Of a stretch of 64,000 nt of DNA, positions 11,502 through 22,474 are shown piece after piece. Under the pieces are notes generated by a model. It was not told the DNA's origin. It made no database searches and saw only the letters and a program-made list of their open reading frames with translations. The stretch spans positions 4,222,501-4,286,500 of the forward strand of contig JAJKFL010000011.1 of the NCBI GenBank assembly GCA_021186555.1, in the 5' to 3' direction. How positions within the stretch are numbered: position 1 is the stretch's first letter; every line of letters starts with the position of its first letter. The stretch comes from Reticulitermes speratus (taxonomy: Eukaryota > Arthropoda > Insecta > Blattodea > Rhinotermitidae). The translations under genes were made by a program, and so were the position numbers.

Positions 11502-11801
11502 ACTGTTGGTGATGGGGGCTCTGTATTGACCCAGACGGTTGCTCCACACCGGGACTTCTTCATGGCACAGTTTCTCCTAGCATTTCCAGCTGGTGGCCAG
11601 TACTTGTTGATTGTGGAGGCATCAGTAATAGATGAAAAGAGTAATGTGTGGCGTACTGGTCCCCGGGCTACTCTTACAGTGAAATCTCATGAGGAGGGTG
11701 GCAAGCTGGCAGTAACTACAGCTGTCCAGGGTGGTGTGGCAGGAACAAGTGCTGTTACATCTAGTAGGGGAAACTTTCCAAACACAAGTGCCAGATTCTG
11801 A
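11502..11801 (+). CDS. INTS7: INTS7 last coding exon
   Basis: After acceptor ttgtttgtttcag the exon opens in phase 0 with TVGDGGSVLTQTVAPHRDFF and contains FLLAFPAGGQYLLIVEASV then VWRTGPRATLTVKS. This is the conserved C-terminal end of INTS7 (VWKTGPR block). It ends ASARF-like with TGA at 11799-11801, comparable to the short TRF-type end in vertebrate INTS7. A Gly/Ala/Thr-rich linker replaces the Gln-rich stretch of the human protein. Confidence 0.93.
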   Translation, partial: TVGDGGSVLTQTVAPHRDFFMAQFLLAFPAGGQYLLIVEASVIDEKSNVWRTGPRATLTVKSHEEGGKLAVTTAVQGGVAGTSAVTSSRGNFPNTSARF

Positions 11802-12152
11802 GACCTCACATCATAGAAGGTAACATATTGTAAATAATGTACACATAAGGAACATATATACACAGTTCAGAATTTGTGGAACATGATTATTCAGTTTACA
11901 TACGAATGCTCAACAAATCAACTCAGTGGGGGAGGGTCCTTCTTGACAAGCTAATACCATATCTCCTGGATTCTAAGACAAGTTTTTTTCACATTTTAAA
12001 ATTTATGAAATCAAGGGGGGGGGGGGGGGGGTTCCTTATGTTTGATAGTGTCTGAGAATCTATGTTGAAGAATTATACTGTGAAGGAAAGGAAGCAAGGA
12101 AAATCTTCCATGTCCATAACACTATTCATGGGACAGGAAATACAAAGATAGC

Positions 12153-12158
12153 AATAAA
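12153..12158 (+). promoter_or_regulatory. INTS7: Candidate INTS7 polyadenylation signal
   Basis: AATAAA 352 bases after the INTS7 stop; no earlier canonical hexamer was noticed. Position only; no transcript evidence. Confidence 0.35.
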
Positions 12159-12749
12159 GGAGATGTCAAAACTATTTCTATGCATTTCCATTGTTCAAAA
12201 TGTCATTACATGTGACAGTGTATGAAGCACCTGATGGGGGCTTGGGGCTGAAAATACCAAGTAATTTTAATATCAACTAATACTATGTGATGAAGAGAGA
12301 TTAGTTAGCATTCATTGTTACACCTGTGTTTACTGCTGCATCTTAAAACCCTTCTTACAATCAACACTCATGAAATGAAGTTATCTTTGTTCAAGAAATG
12401 TTGCATTGCATATGCATTTGATGGCACAGAAGATTATATCTTAAAGGGCAATTTTGATCTTGACTGCCCTGATTTAAGCAGTGACGTAGAATCTGTAGAC
12501 TTGGAATGTGAGACGACGCACAAGGGAAGAAGACATTTAAGTGATAAAATTGTTCAATATAAACCTTCACTTTCATGTTGATTTGTGTTTGTTAATACGG
12601 ACGAGTTTTATGTTCGAGTATTGACAATTGCTGTTGCAGTGCATTTCTTTCCTGAAAACCTATTGCTGAATGATAGTGTCTTTTCTCCTGAAAATGTATT
12701 ACGAAATCAGTGGTGTGTCCTACAATCAATGGCATCTTATAATCAAGGA

Positions 12750-12890
12750 AATATGGTAGCTCCTCAGCTAGACAAGAAATCCCTGTATTTTATAGAACCC
12801 AAAGGTTCACTACCAAGTAGGCAAGAGCCTATCACTTTTTCCTGTCCTGAGCCAGATGAATCCAGGTCCACAAACTTTTTATGTTAGTTT
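12750..12890 (-). repeat. RTE-like LINE 3' tail (copy C)
   Basis: Reverse complement of the tail seen at 1618-1697 and 4490-4570: ctcctcagctagacaagaaa, tatagaacccaaaggttc and gagccagatgaatcc. Only the last ~140 bp is present. The segment 11802-12750 before it holds an 18-base G run at 12015-12032 and otherwise nothing I recognise. Confidence 0.65.
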
Positions 12891-13266
12891 CTATTTATCA
12901 TGAAAACATGTTGGCTTGAGGAGGTGTTCGATTCTCCATTATATAACATTCTAAGATAACTTATTTAAGTCTGAGTATTATTTCTGCTTTTAAAAAGTTT
13001 TTTTTTTTTTTTTTGTCCATGATGAAATCCAGTAACATCTCCATATAGCACAATTTAGGAGACTCGAATATTTGGGCTTTATTACATCAGAGTTTTTTAT
13101 ATTCCATATAAATGTGGTGTGTTTAATCTCACTTGGATAATGGTTTTCCTTTTTAAAATTACATTCACAGTCCTCCGTTCGTCTTTGTATGCTGTTGCCT
13201 CATTCACTGGGAATTGTCACAGTGTAAAGTAAATGGCTGAGATTCGTACATCAGTGCCTTTGTTAA

Positions 13267-14714
13267 CCTTTAGAGTCCGTGCGTGCCATATAGTTGCCAG
13301 GGCCCTTTAAACCGTCAGTCATCCTTTCCTGCCCATGACCGAGGGGGATAGCTCCCACAGCTTTAAATACATGTAGGTAACGTGTATACCTCCACATTCC
13401 GCGTTAAATGAAATGTTTGGTTTGTTTCACGCTCCGACTACTTTACCCCAGGAAGGAACTCAGTCTGTAACATTGAAGAAGCTTTATCGATCAGCTCTGG
13501 AAGCATTAGGAAGTTACGTAACTTGTTTTGCACTGCAGCGGAGGTCGTGTGGTTTCAGTCGACTGAAAACAACCGCATGGTGAAAGCGCGATTCACTTGT
13601 ACGAGAGTTTTATATCATATGGCTGAGCTAGACATAGGCGTAGTGATTCACACAAGTTTCCTACTGTGTAGTTAGCGTTAGTGAGAAACAAAACGAAACA
13701 GACTCCTGAAATGAAAACAAACTGGACCAGTCATAAAGGAGCTGTTTGTAGTTTAGTATCGCAGGCAGTGTAATATTTCGTCGCCAAGAAATATTACGTC
13801 AACCTTCCTGACAGACGAATTTCGTGTGCAAAAATGTACTATAACTCTACTGTCATTATTCTAATAAAAACGCCAAACAAATCCTTTTATATTATTTTTA
13901 AGCGCTATTTGTCTGAAAATTAAAACGTTCAATTATTTCTTGAATGCGAGAATTTCTCTTTGTCTTCTGATATTTCATTTTAGGTTCAAAAATAGGTTTA
14001 GTAGGTATGTGATGTTGGAGACTGTTTCAGGATATACTTCTGTTTTGCTATAAGCGGTGTGGAATACTCCTGCAATCAGAGACGCCATAAAACCTTCCAA
14101 TGTTTAGACTGCTAGCAGAGGCTAGTGTTAGGTTTGTGCGTGCTTCAGATAAATAAACTGTGTTCATTGAGTAGGAGAGACGAGATATCAGTAAGGGTAC
14201 AAGCTGACATTTTATAAAGCGCTTGCTAAACGCCTGTTTCATAACAGAGATGTTTCGTAGAGCCCCAAATATGACGACATAAACTGCAAATTCATACGAA
14301 TACGGAACATTATTGTGTGTATTTAGGCAGTAAGGATACAAGCTGACTTTATAAAGCGCTCTGCTAAAATCCTGTTTCATAATAGATGTCGCTAACAGCC
14401 CCAAATAAGACGACATAAACTGCAAATTCATACGAATACGGAATTTTATTGTGTGTATTTAGGCAGAAAGGATACAAGCTGACTTTATAAAGCTCTCTGC
14501 TAAAAGCCTGTTTCATTTTCTACAAAATGGAAGTAATTCCACCATTTTATCTCTTAAAGAAAAATAAATATTAAAGTTTTTCTAACGAAAGCGCAAAAGT
14601 TTAAACGGCCAACGCGGGGACCGCAGAACCGATCACACAGGTATTGTGCCGTAAAGTAGGCCACTTATCTCGATTTAAAGGGCAAAGCTGAGAAATAAGT
14701 CCAGACGCTAAAGG
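13267..14714. mobile_element. Non-autonomous piggyBac-type element
   Basis: A 1448-bp element bounded by TTAA on both sides (13263-13266 and 14715-14718). The left end CCTTTAGAGTCCG and the reverse complement of the right end CCTTTAGCGTCTG give a 13-bp inverted repeat with two mismatches, as expected for piggyBac. No transposase frame is present. The right third contains tandem repeats (separate entry). Lies between the convergent ends of INTS7 and MOCS1. Confidence 0.8.
14190..14515. repeat. Tandem repeat, unit ~136-139 bp, about 2.3 copies
   Basis: The block tacaagctgac starts at 14198, 14337 and 14473, followed each time by tttataaagc and cctgtttcat, and in the first two copies by agccccaaat and gacgacataaactgcaaatt. 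It is internal to the piggyBac-type element, as subterminal repeats often are. A long open minus frame here is a by-product of the repetition. Confidence 0.85.
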
Positions 14715-15689
14715 TTAAAGAAGGGCTCCTCCTCTTGTGCTGATATGGCTTCATTATGTAATGTATTGATACTTATCTTTACGTCCTATTTAATTCACAC
14801 ACATTCTGCTTACTGACTAATTTCTTTTCCTCAGCCTGACCTACTTTAATTTGTGTCAAGGAAACATCAACACAGACTATAAATCTACAGAGTGGAATTG
14901 CAATTCATACAAACGTGGAAAGACTATATTCACACTTTGCATTAATATTGTTTGTGGCAAACAAAGTAAGAAAACATCTTTTTTTGATACTGGTTTTCTG
15001 TGACATAACTTATGTCAGTTTTAGATTGCTGATTACAAACAATGGTCATAATCGAGCAAAGCTGTTATGAGTCTTCTCTAATCATGTAAGAAATAGAACT
15101 TAATATCTTCTTTAAAGCCCCATACAGTTTTATGGGAGTGTTTGTAAACTTTATCCTTTACTTAGGCACTTGTAACTTCTTCTCTTGCAACTTTGGTTTA
15201 GCATCTTACTTGTTTGTGTTTCTGTGCCAGCTTTCCATATTTGCTGAATCTTGTGTCTTAGATATTAAACAGAAGGGATACATTATTTTTAGCATATTAA
15301 CTTTTGTCTTAGGCATCACAGTTTTCTGTCTTTTCCATGGAGTTACTTTTTCCATTTACGGTAATGTTTGGCTTATCTTATTTTGAGACATGCACAGCTT
15401 TCACAAGTAGCATGTAAATGGTTCTGCACATGGGGAAAACAGAATTATTATAATTTAATATATTATAATTAGAATTATTCCAGCTCTTTTGGTAATTCTA
15501 CAAACCGTACAAATATAGATTCATGACCTCCACACAATAAACGTCATCTACGTAATTTCAGTAGTTATAAAGTAACATGCTTTGAAAGCATTACCACACC
15601 TCGTCAGCGTTAGAGCATGCTCAACATTATATACATATAAATATGTCTAATTTCATATCTATGAGATGTAGCTATTAAATCACAAGACT

Positions 15690-16800
15690 AGTTTCAAAAG
15701 AGTACTTTGTTAATGAAATTACTGGAGCTACATGTTATCCCCTACAAAGTAATTTCCATCGGAAGCTACGTACTGCTTCATACGAGCCTTTCAGGTGTCA
15801 AAGCAACCTCTGAAGTCATTTTGTGAGAGTGCTTTCAGTAACTCTGCTGCTTTCTTACAGATGTCTTTACTTGCCTGAAAATTGGTTTCCTTAAGCAAAC
15901 TTTTCAATTTTGGAAAAATAAAAAAGTTTCACAGGACAAGATCTGGTGAGTAGAGAGCATAGTCAAGCATTTGTATTTGTTTATGAGCTAAAAACTGGCA
16001 GACCAAAATCGCTGTGTATACCAGTGCATTCTCTTAGTGTACAAGCTAACAAATCTGGTCCTTTTTCCAAATCCTTTCTTAAAATGTTATTAAAACTTGT
16101 ATGTGGGTTTGTTGGCTGACTGTCTTATTTTGTGGTGCATACTCAACTGTGATGATTCCTCTGACATCAAAGAGAACCATCATCATGGTTTTGATTTTGT
16201 ATTTCAACACTCAGGCTTGCTTTGGTCTCGGAAATGCGGGGGTTCCATCTCATGGATTGATGCTTTGTTTCTGGGCTTTACTGAAAAAGCCAAGTATCAT
16301 CAACAGGTGACCACGTGTTTAAAAAGTTGCATCATCATCATCATCTATATTCTCCAAAATTTCAAAACAGACTTCCCTTCTTGCCAATTTTTGATCTTCG
16401 CTCAGATTCTTTGGGACCATTTTCACACACACGTCTCTCATTTTAAAATTTGTTACCAAAATTTGTCTTGCTGTTTCTTTGCCCATATTAAACTTCCCTG
16501 CTGTCATTATCATGCCTAACACTGATCATTTCTCACAAAAGTCCTCCACTTTGCCACATTTTCATCAGTTTTCTTTGTTCTCTTCCTTCTGAAAACTTCT
16601 TGTGCCATTCAAACACATGCACTTGGTAGGGCATCCGTCCTTACACCTCATTTAACAAATTGAAGGTTCTGGGAGCAATTTTGTTCAATTTCACAAGAAA
16701 TTTGATGTTTACTTGTTGCTGAATGTTTTATGAAACATGATATCAGCAAGTTAAAAATGTTCATAAAAAATCATTACTCAACTGTGTGTCAACATGATGG
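15690..16800 (-). pseudogene. Decayed mariner transposase
   Basis: Minus-strand fragments in several frames read, in order, GKETARQILVTNF then KMVPKNLSEDQKLARREVC, MMMVLFDVRGIITVEYAPQN, LDYALYSPDLVL-NFFIFPKLK and CFDTWKARMKQYVASDGNYF. These are the N-terminal-linker, first-Asp, YSPDL and C-terminal blocks of mariner transposase, in the right order. Frameshifts and stops separate them, so it is inactive. Terminal inverted repeats were not found with confidence. Confidence 0.8.
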
Positions 16801-17419
16801 ATCATGGTTTGGCATGTGACTGGGGGGAGCTTCAACTTATATATATTTACTTGGCGATCAATAATCAAGGGCAGGGGCCATGCACGCAGTCTTGTTATTT
16901 AATAGTTACATCTCATATTATGACAAACTGTTACAACGTCCATATGCTACACTAACATCGCTAGGTACCACCATTAGGTAATGTTACTTGTATGAACTGT
17001 AATGTAAATTGACTTCAACTACTCAGTCAAACATGACACTTCAAGTTCAACACTTGTAAGGAGGAGGTAGCAGGCACAGATTAAAGGCCTGTCTTCATCA
17101 GTAAACAGGTTCACATAAACAGAATGGTACTTTCATACAAGTAACTTTACACTAGAAGAGCAGGCAAGAAAGTTAATTGTGCTTGCTGCTGTACTAATTT
17201 CACAGTAAAAGCAGTTAAACCCACAGCTTTAAACATATAACCATATAATGTTGACACAAAATTTAGGTACACACTGATTTAAGTATTCAGTAATTAATGT
17301 TTCTGATCCCATCGATAGGCCTGCAGCATACTATGATTTAGACTTTGTGACCTGTTAAAATTAACATTTAATTTCTGAAACAATGAAATCTTGCACATAC
17401 CTCATATAACTATTTGAAT

Positions 17420-17570
17420 GGGGGATAGGCCATTGCAAGGCCTCCCCTTCTCCATACAGGACAACAAAATGCAGACATGTTTGCATGTTCCAACAGGAAT
17501 TTTAACCTGTGATCACAGTGCTGGAGTACTCTAACACTGAATTGCCTACTGTGGTCAGCCATTCTGCATT
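17420..17570 (-). repeat. Degraded tRNA-headed SINE
   Basis: Read on the minus strand from about 17565: acagtaggcaattcagtg resembles an A-box region and acaggttaaaattcc a worn B box. Placed by analogy with the better SINEs in the window. No flanking duplication was found. Confidence 0.45.
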
Positions 17571-17915
17571 ATCAACTAATGGAAAAAAGTTTTACTTCAC
17601 AAATTTTAGCAGCTGCAAGGTGTGTACACCACTATATTTGGCTTTTTAATATAATACTAAATGTTTTCAAAGTAAATGCTGTTGTTACTGACCAACAAAC
17701 ATTTGAGAATTTCAGTTACAGTAAATGACAGTTTGGGGGTTCAGTCTCCATCAGTTACTGCATTTTGTGTGGCTTTTGTTTCTTCATTTGAGACTTTTGC
17801 TGAGTTGACTGTAAATAAGGCCAAGCCCATATCCTCAATAATCCTCAGTTTCACACTGCTGACACCGTGCATCTTCGTCATATTAAATTAAGTTATAAAC
17901 CAACCGATGCACACT

Positions 17916-18092
17916 AAGAAAGGCAGGCATATGAATATTACTGAAAATATGTACATCCAAATTTTTCATAGGGAACAGTTATTGATCCACGAGCAGTACG
18001 CAATGGAAATAAACCCGCTGTTCCAACTTATCAAACTCCCCCCTTCCATACTGACCTACACACAACCTCCCGAACCAGACACTCCACCGTAG
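17916..18092 (+). pseudogene. C-terminal remnant of Penelope GIY-YIG endonuclease
   Basis: From the edge of the inverted repeat the frame reads KKGRHMNITENMYIQIF and then YAMEINPLFQLI, ending at TAG 18090-18092. The KGRHMN-xE-xYI spacing followed by a NPIFD-like block is how the GIY-YIG domain ends in Penelope proteins. Only about 58 residues survive; the RT domain is gone. Confidence 0.65.
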
Positions 18093-18421
18093 TACTCCTC
18101 ACCGCACAACACGTAGTACACTCCACTCCACGCAAAAACATTTCATATGGTAAGTCATTCATATACATTAAATAGAAAATCAATAATGATTACTGTTAGC
18201 AACCAATATATTTACAAATTCTATATTACTTACAAAATCGTTTATTTTACAGCTTTTAATACCACACGCCAGCAGTTCCACAATCTACCATCTACAGTGC
18301 TTTTATAATTTACAACTTTTAGCGAATCTTTTACAAGATTTTAACTTATGTTTCAAAGTGCAGATAGAGTATTTTAAATCATGTGTTGAAGTGACTGTAG
18401 CTTTTAGCAAAAAAAAACCCC

Positions 18422-18453
18422 CTGACGATGATCCTAGGATCGAAACACGTGTA
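18422..18453 (+). ncRNA. Hammerhead-like core in Penelope tail
   Basis: CUGACGA is followed by one extra U, then a fully self-complementary stem II (gatcctaggatc), GAAA, stem III CAC/GUG and triplet GUA. Core positions all match the hammerhead consensus. The flanks that should form stem I (a C run and an A run) do not pair, so a single-copy fold is unlikely to be complete. Confidence 0.45.
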
Positions 18454-18525
18454 AAAAAAAAAATAAATAAAAAAAAAGTTTTAGTGTGCATCGGTTGGTT
18501 TATAACTTAATTTAATAATCCTCAG

Positions 18526-18531
18526 TTTATT
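18526..18531 (-). promoter_or_regulatory. MOCS1: Candidate MOCS1 polyadenylation signal
   Basis: AATAAA on the minus strand, about 140 bases after the MOCS1B stop codon. It overlaps the flank of the Penelope-like insertion. No transcript evidence. Confidence 0.35.
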
Positions 18532-18669
18532 ACCAAACACTCATGGATGCAGTGACTCTAAACTGATTTAACTGATTTAATTTGAGTAGGGGATTCTTAC
18601 TCTTCTCACCCACTTTACTTTTCTATTTAGGTTGTCTCATATTTTTCAAATTAGGCCATTCTGTTGAAA

Positions 18670-19319
18670 CTACTTCCTGATGAAGTCACCTCGCATACCA
18701 CCAGTCTTGAACAGTAACTTGACTTCTGAAATGACGATATCATGGCTCATAGCTTTGCACATATCGTAGACAGTAAGAGCAGAAACTGTAGCAGCTGTAA
18801 GAGCTTCCATCTCCACGCCAGTCCTACCTTCACACCTGGCTGTAGCTGTGATAATGACAGCATGATTGTGCTTGTCTAATTTCAAGTCTACCTTCACATG
18901 TGACAGTGGGATATTATGACACAGTGGAATAAGATCTGATGTTCGTTTAGCAGCCATTATGCCAGCAAGTTGGGCGGTAGTCAGTACATCTCCTTTCTTC
19001 AGACTGTTCTGGTCAATAAGATCTAATATATGAGACCCTACTTCAACTACAGCCTGGGCCATAGCAGTACGAGTTGTGACAACTTTGTTACCAACATCAA
19101 CCATAGCTGCTCGACCCCTTTCATCTACATGTGTCAGACTGTCTTTTGTTTGAGAGCAGAAGCCACGTATTTCATGTATTTTCAAGTTATTTTGAATTCC
19201 CCTAATCATAGGATCGAAAAATAGATTCTGATTCCATATAGGATGCAAGTTTGAAATTCTGTTTAGCTGGTGGTTTTTCATGGTGGGGTTCCAGTAGAAA
19301 TTATGGGCAGTTGCTTGAC
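18670..19319 (-). CDS. MOCS1: MOCS1 last exon: MOCS1B (MoaC-like) domain
   Basis: Encodes the cyclic pyranopterin monophosphate synthase part of MOCS1. With the radical-SAM part, this converts GTP to cPMP, the first step of molybdenum-cofactor synthesis, in mitochondria. From acceptor gatgttccag the exon starts with two bases completing a Gly codon, runs through a ~55-residue linker, then the MoaC fold from THVDERGRAAMVDVGNK. MoaC signatures are AGIMAAKRTSDLIPLCHN, ARCEGRTGVEMEALTAAT and KAMSHDIVISEV; it ends FKTGGMRGDFIRK, stop at 18670-18672. An upstream ATG at 19356 in the same frame would allow independent translation if this acceptor is not used. Confidence 0.92.
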
Positions 19320-19459
19320 CTGGAACATCAATTGATATGTTAAATTTAAAAATCATTCACCTAATTATGTATTTAAACATCATGTCGTGAAGATGAACAG
19401 GATTTTTCATTCAGAACCACCATAAATACTTTTTCCATATAAAGGTACATACATGACAG

Positions 19460-19515
19460 TCATCCACCAATCAGAATCATAGGTCGATTCTTCATTTTAG
19501 AAAGATTCTGCATAC
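19460..19515 (-). CDS. MOCS1: MOCS1A-specific C-terminal end (Gly-Gly)
   Basis: After acceptor tttcttacag the minus strand reads two bases completing Gly, then MQNLSKMKNRPMILIGG and TGA (19460-19462). KNRPMILIGG is the conserved C-terminus of MOCS1A, whose last two glycines are needed for activity. It has the same entry phase as the MOCS1B acceptor at 19319 and lies 140 bases upstream of it on the same strand. Using it gives MOCS1A alone, possibly as a bicistronic mRNA with MOCS1B downstream from ATG 19356; skipping it gives a MOCS1A-MOCS1B fusion. The human gene has the same choice. The exon is very short but the match is clear. Confidence 0.88.
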
Positions 19516-19794
19516 CTGTAAGAAATTATACTTGTTCATGATAATGTAAAGCCATACATACCTGTATGACTTTAAATTTATAATTTTAAACATATAATAC
19601 CAAAGAAGGAAATCTAAATGCCTAAACAATGTTGTTTGCAAAGTCATGTTTTCTGGTTTAGCAGTATTATATGGTAAGGGTATTTCTTTAAATTTCTACT
19701 TGATGTTGAACAGAATACTTTACAAAATATTGTCTGTTTATATTTCTTTGCTTTCTGTTTTAAACTTTTTCTTATTGCTTGTAGAGACTGTGAG

Positions 19795-20065
19795 CCAATA
19801 CAGCATAGTTTTTATAGTGACTAGGCTATGGGCTGAACGGCCTGGAGTTTGAATCCCGGCAGGGAGCAAGAGATTTTTCTCTTCTCCAAAATGCCGCATC
19901 ATCTCTGGGGCCCACACAGTCCCCAATCCAGTGGGTACCTCGGTTATTTCCTGGAGATAAACTGGCTGGGGCGTTGAGTAGTTGACCACTCACCTCTCAT
20001 GTAGTACCAACATTATGAATGAGTGGGGCTATACCCCCTACTCCTCCAATATGCCTTCAAACCAT
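19795..20065 (+). repeat. tRNA-headed SINE
   Basis: A tRNA-like head (gtgactaggctatgggctga, then B box gtttgaatccc) precedes a body with cacagtccccaatccagtgg and ctggagataaactggctggg. Lies in the MOCS1 intron 19516-21223. No clear flanking duplication was found. Confidence 0.6.
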
Positions 20066-20464
20066 CAACAGGGACAACTTCGCAGGATTCACTTGCATAG
20101 CTGATCTGGGAATCAGCAATTTTGTGAATGTCCTAATTACTGTGTTAGTAGGTACAATCTGTTACCCTTGTTAAAATCCCACAAAAGCCCCAGATTTTAA
20201 TTTTTATACTGAAAATTGCATCCACCTCTGAAATAAATTCCTTGATATTAAGTGAACTTGTGTCATAAATTTAGAAGACTGTATTGGCCAAATTATTTCT
20301 AAAGGAATCTGACAATCTTGCATAGCAAAAAAATTATAGAAATACATTTTTAAGCTATGAAACACTATCAGATGATTCTATAATAAAAAAGAGCAAATTA
20401 ATTATGTCCAGGAGTAGAACCAACACTATAGGATCAAGATAGTTAAGGTTTGATGTGTTCTAGT

Positions 20465-21130
20465 GGTGTCGTTCATGAAAGACAGGAAAGCTGAAAAGAG
20501 ATACGATACTCCCAAAGGCTGTAGATAGAAGAAATGGCTTGCAGATTGGTGGCTATGAATAAATAGTCACACAGTTGGCAGCAAGTGGGAACTAACAACC
20601 TCTCACCAGAAAAAAGTAGCATGTTATGAAATTTTATACAGGGCCTCAGATGGATTCTTTGGAACAACCTATACAATGTGTAGTGGACATGAGATTTGGG
20701 TGTAAAACCTGGTCTGTCACTTTAGGATAAGAACATTGATAATGGGAGCATAAGAACAGAGTGCTGAGGAGAATATTTGGAAGAAAAGGAGGCTGCAGAA
20801 AGGTGCATGATGAGGAACGTCATAATTCGCACTCTTCGCGAAGATGAAGGTTTTTAAATCAAGGAAGCTGAGTTGGGTGGTAAATGTAGCACACATGGGC
20901 GAAATTAAAAATATATAAAACATTTTAGATGGAAAACCTGAAGGGAAGAGACTACTTGAGATGCCTAGGCATAGATGGGAGAATAATAAACTATTACATA
21001 GGATTTAAGGGTGTGGACTGGCAGGAACGGAGTAATGAACCTTCGGGTTCTGTAACAGGCAGACAATTTCTTGACCAGCTGAATCACAGCTTCTTGAGAG
21101 GAACTTTCTTCCATGGAGTGAGGGATGAAA
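20465..21130 (+). repeat. RTE-like LINE composite (copy D)
   Basis: Starts with a degraded version of the 5'-type segment seen at 4130-4310 (ataaatagtcacacagttgg, actaacaacctctcacc), then a decayed C-terminal region (RVLRRIFGRKGG, HNSHSSRR, RDYLRCLGIDGRI) and the 3' tail (ccttcgggttctgtaacagg, ttgaccagctgaatcac, ttccatggagtg). It ends 94 bp downstream of MOCS1 exon 6 on the minus-strand transcript. The copy is dead. Confidence 0.7.
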
Positions 21131-21223
21131 TTAATGTTTTAGAGACTGCCACAGGGAGGGCACATTATAGGTGTTGGTGCCTTAACTGAAGGAGAATATG
21201 GGTTATTGTGTGGTGTTGCTTAC

Positions 21224-21309
21224 CTGCATGTTGCTGCTTCTTCCTCCTCACAGCTGCCCCAATCAGTGCCAGTAGATCATCTTCGCTGCATCCACTGCGC
21301 ATTGCATCC
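21224..21309 (-). CDS. MOCS1: MOCS1 exon 6 (MOCS1A C-terminal part)
   Basis: After acceptor acatctgtag the first base completes an Arg codon, then DAMRSGCSEDDLLALIGAAV and RRKKQQHA plus one base of a Gly codon; donor GTAAGC. This is the LRxGxSDxxLxxxIxxAVxxKKxxHAG block at the end of MoaA-type proteins. The one-base overhang fits both downstream acceptors (19515 and 19319). Confidence 0.92.
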
Positions 21310-21535
21310 CTACAGATGTTATAATAATGGGATATTAAGTTTAATCTGAAGTAATGTTTTATGTGTCACATTGTTTTGTATAAAATATTTACAATAATGC
21401 ATTAAAAGCTGTGATACCCATCACTAGATGATCTGGAAAGCTGTATTAACCAGAAATTGACTAAGAGGCCCATTATATTTCACTGTTCCATCAACTGGCA
21501 TTACCCAGCACTGATTCTGAGAGTTTGGCCATTAA

Positions 21536-22110
21536 TTATTGGTGTCTTGTTCATTTTTAGGTGCATTTGCAAAACTGTGGAAAGCGACTGTTAACTGTGT
21601 CATGGCTCTCTGTCTGTCCATCCATCCGTCTGTCCGCATGGAACAACTTGGCTCCAGTGGACAGATTTTCATGAAATTTGATATTTTAGGATTTTTTGAA
21701 AATCTGTCAAGAAAATTCAAGTTTGATTAAAATCTGACAAGAATAATGGGTACTTTACATGAAGACCTGTGTACATTTATGATAATATTTCACTGATTTC
21801 TTCTTAGAATGAGAATTTTTTCAGACAAAAGTTGTAGAGAAAATCAAAATACACATTTTATGTTCAATAACTTTCTTCCGAAAATCGTGCCGTTTACAAG
21901 GTAATGTGGAAAAGTATGGCAGGGCCAGACAGGCCAGAGATGACAATATAATACGGCACATAAAAGATTTGATCTGCATGCCAGATAATTAAGTGAAGAA
22001 TACAGACACACCCTCATAATATTTAATACTTACTGCCTTTCCACAGCAACAATGGTTATGGGAATGCTCCTCACTGTTATGTTATACATACATTGCCTGT
22101 CTTATTTTAG
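21536..22110 (+). repeat. Unclassified dispersed repeat with relic coding frame
   Basis: From about 21560 the frame reads GAFAKLWKATVNCVMALCLS, then PSVRMEQLGSSGQIFMKFDI and later HEDLCTFMIIF in another frame. This pattern looks like a relic coding sequence of an interspersed repeat; I recall similar translated fragments from other insect genomes but cannot name the family. It is in the MOCS1 intron 21310-22328. Confidence 0.4.
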
Positions 22111-22328
22111 ATATATATGCACCATGGTGATGAAAAGGAAACAGCAAGTATTGCACGGAACACAGGAAGGGACATCAAGTGACAATGGTTAGATCTGTCC
22201 ATGAGGTTGACACATGCACTAAGATATATGCTTAAGTATAGCGTCCTAATATCCAAAATGTTACAATATCTGACAACCCAATGGTCCTGGAGGTGCCAGA
22301 TATTGCACCTTTTACCATAATTTCTTAC

Positions 22329-22474
22329 CTGAGAGAGATCTCTGTATTTCCAAAGAGACAAACTTTAAGATTTCCATCTGCTGTAATTCGAAGACGATTG
22401 CATGAACCACAGAAGTGTTCACTCATAGATGTAATAAATCCAAGTTGTCCCTTGAAACCAGGAACTTTATATGC
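22329..22474 (-). CDS. MOCS1: MOCS1 exon 5 (C-terminal Fe-S site of MOCS1A)
   Basis: Encodes [20 protein letters not shown] then [19 protein letters not shown] and FGNTEISL plus two bases. CGSC...C with 13 residues between is the CX2CX13C motif binding the second [4Fe-4S] cluster that holds the GTP substrate in MoaA/MOCS1A. Acceptor catatgcag, donor GTAAGA, phases consistent with both neighbours. Confidence 0.95.

Larger units (their letters stand above)
17852..18513 (+). mobile_element. 5'-truncated Penelope-like element with inverted tail
   Basis: Bounded by a perfect 15-bp duplication aataatcctcagttt (17837-17851 and 18514-18528). After a 30-bp head containing caccgtgcat comes an inverted copy (17882-17917) of the last 36 bp (18481-18516). 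The body starts inside the end of a GIY-YIG endonuclease frame (separate entry) and the tail carries a hammerhead-like core at 18422-18453. Truncation, inverted terminal piece and a 10-15 bp target duplication are all known for Penelope-like retroelements. The same plan, including caccgtgcat, recurs at 23621-24213. Confidence 0.72.

Noticed and set aside
12015..12032. Run of 18 G as a functional G-rich element
   Set aside because: Homopolymer length is prone to slippage and sequencing error; no surrounding G-tract pattern.
14048..14431. 127-codon minus frame with internal repetition
   Set aside because: Explained by the tandem repeat in the piggyBac-type element.
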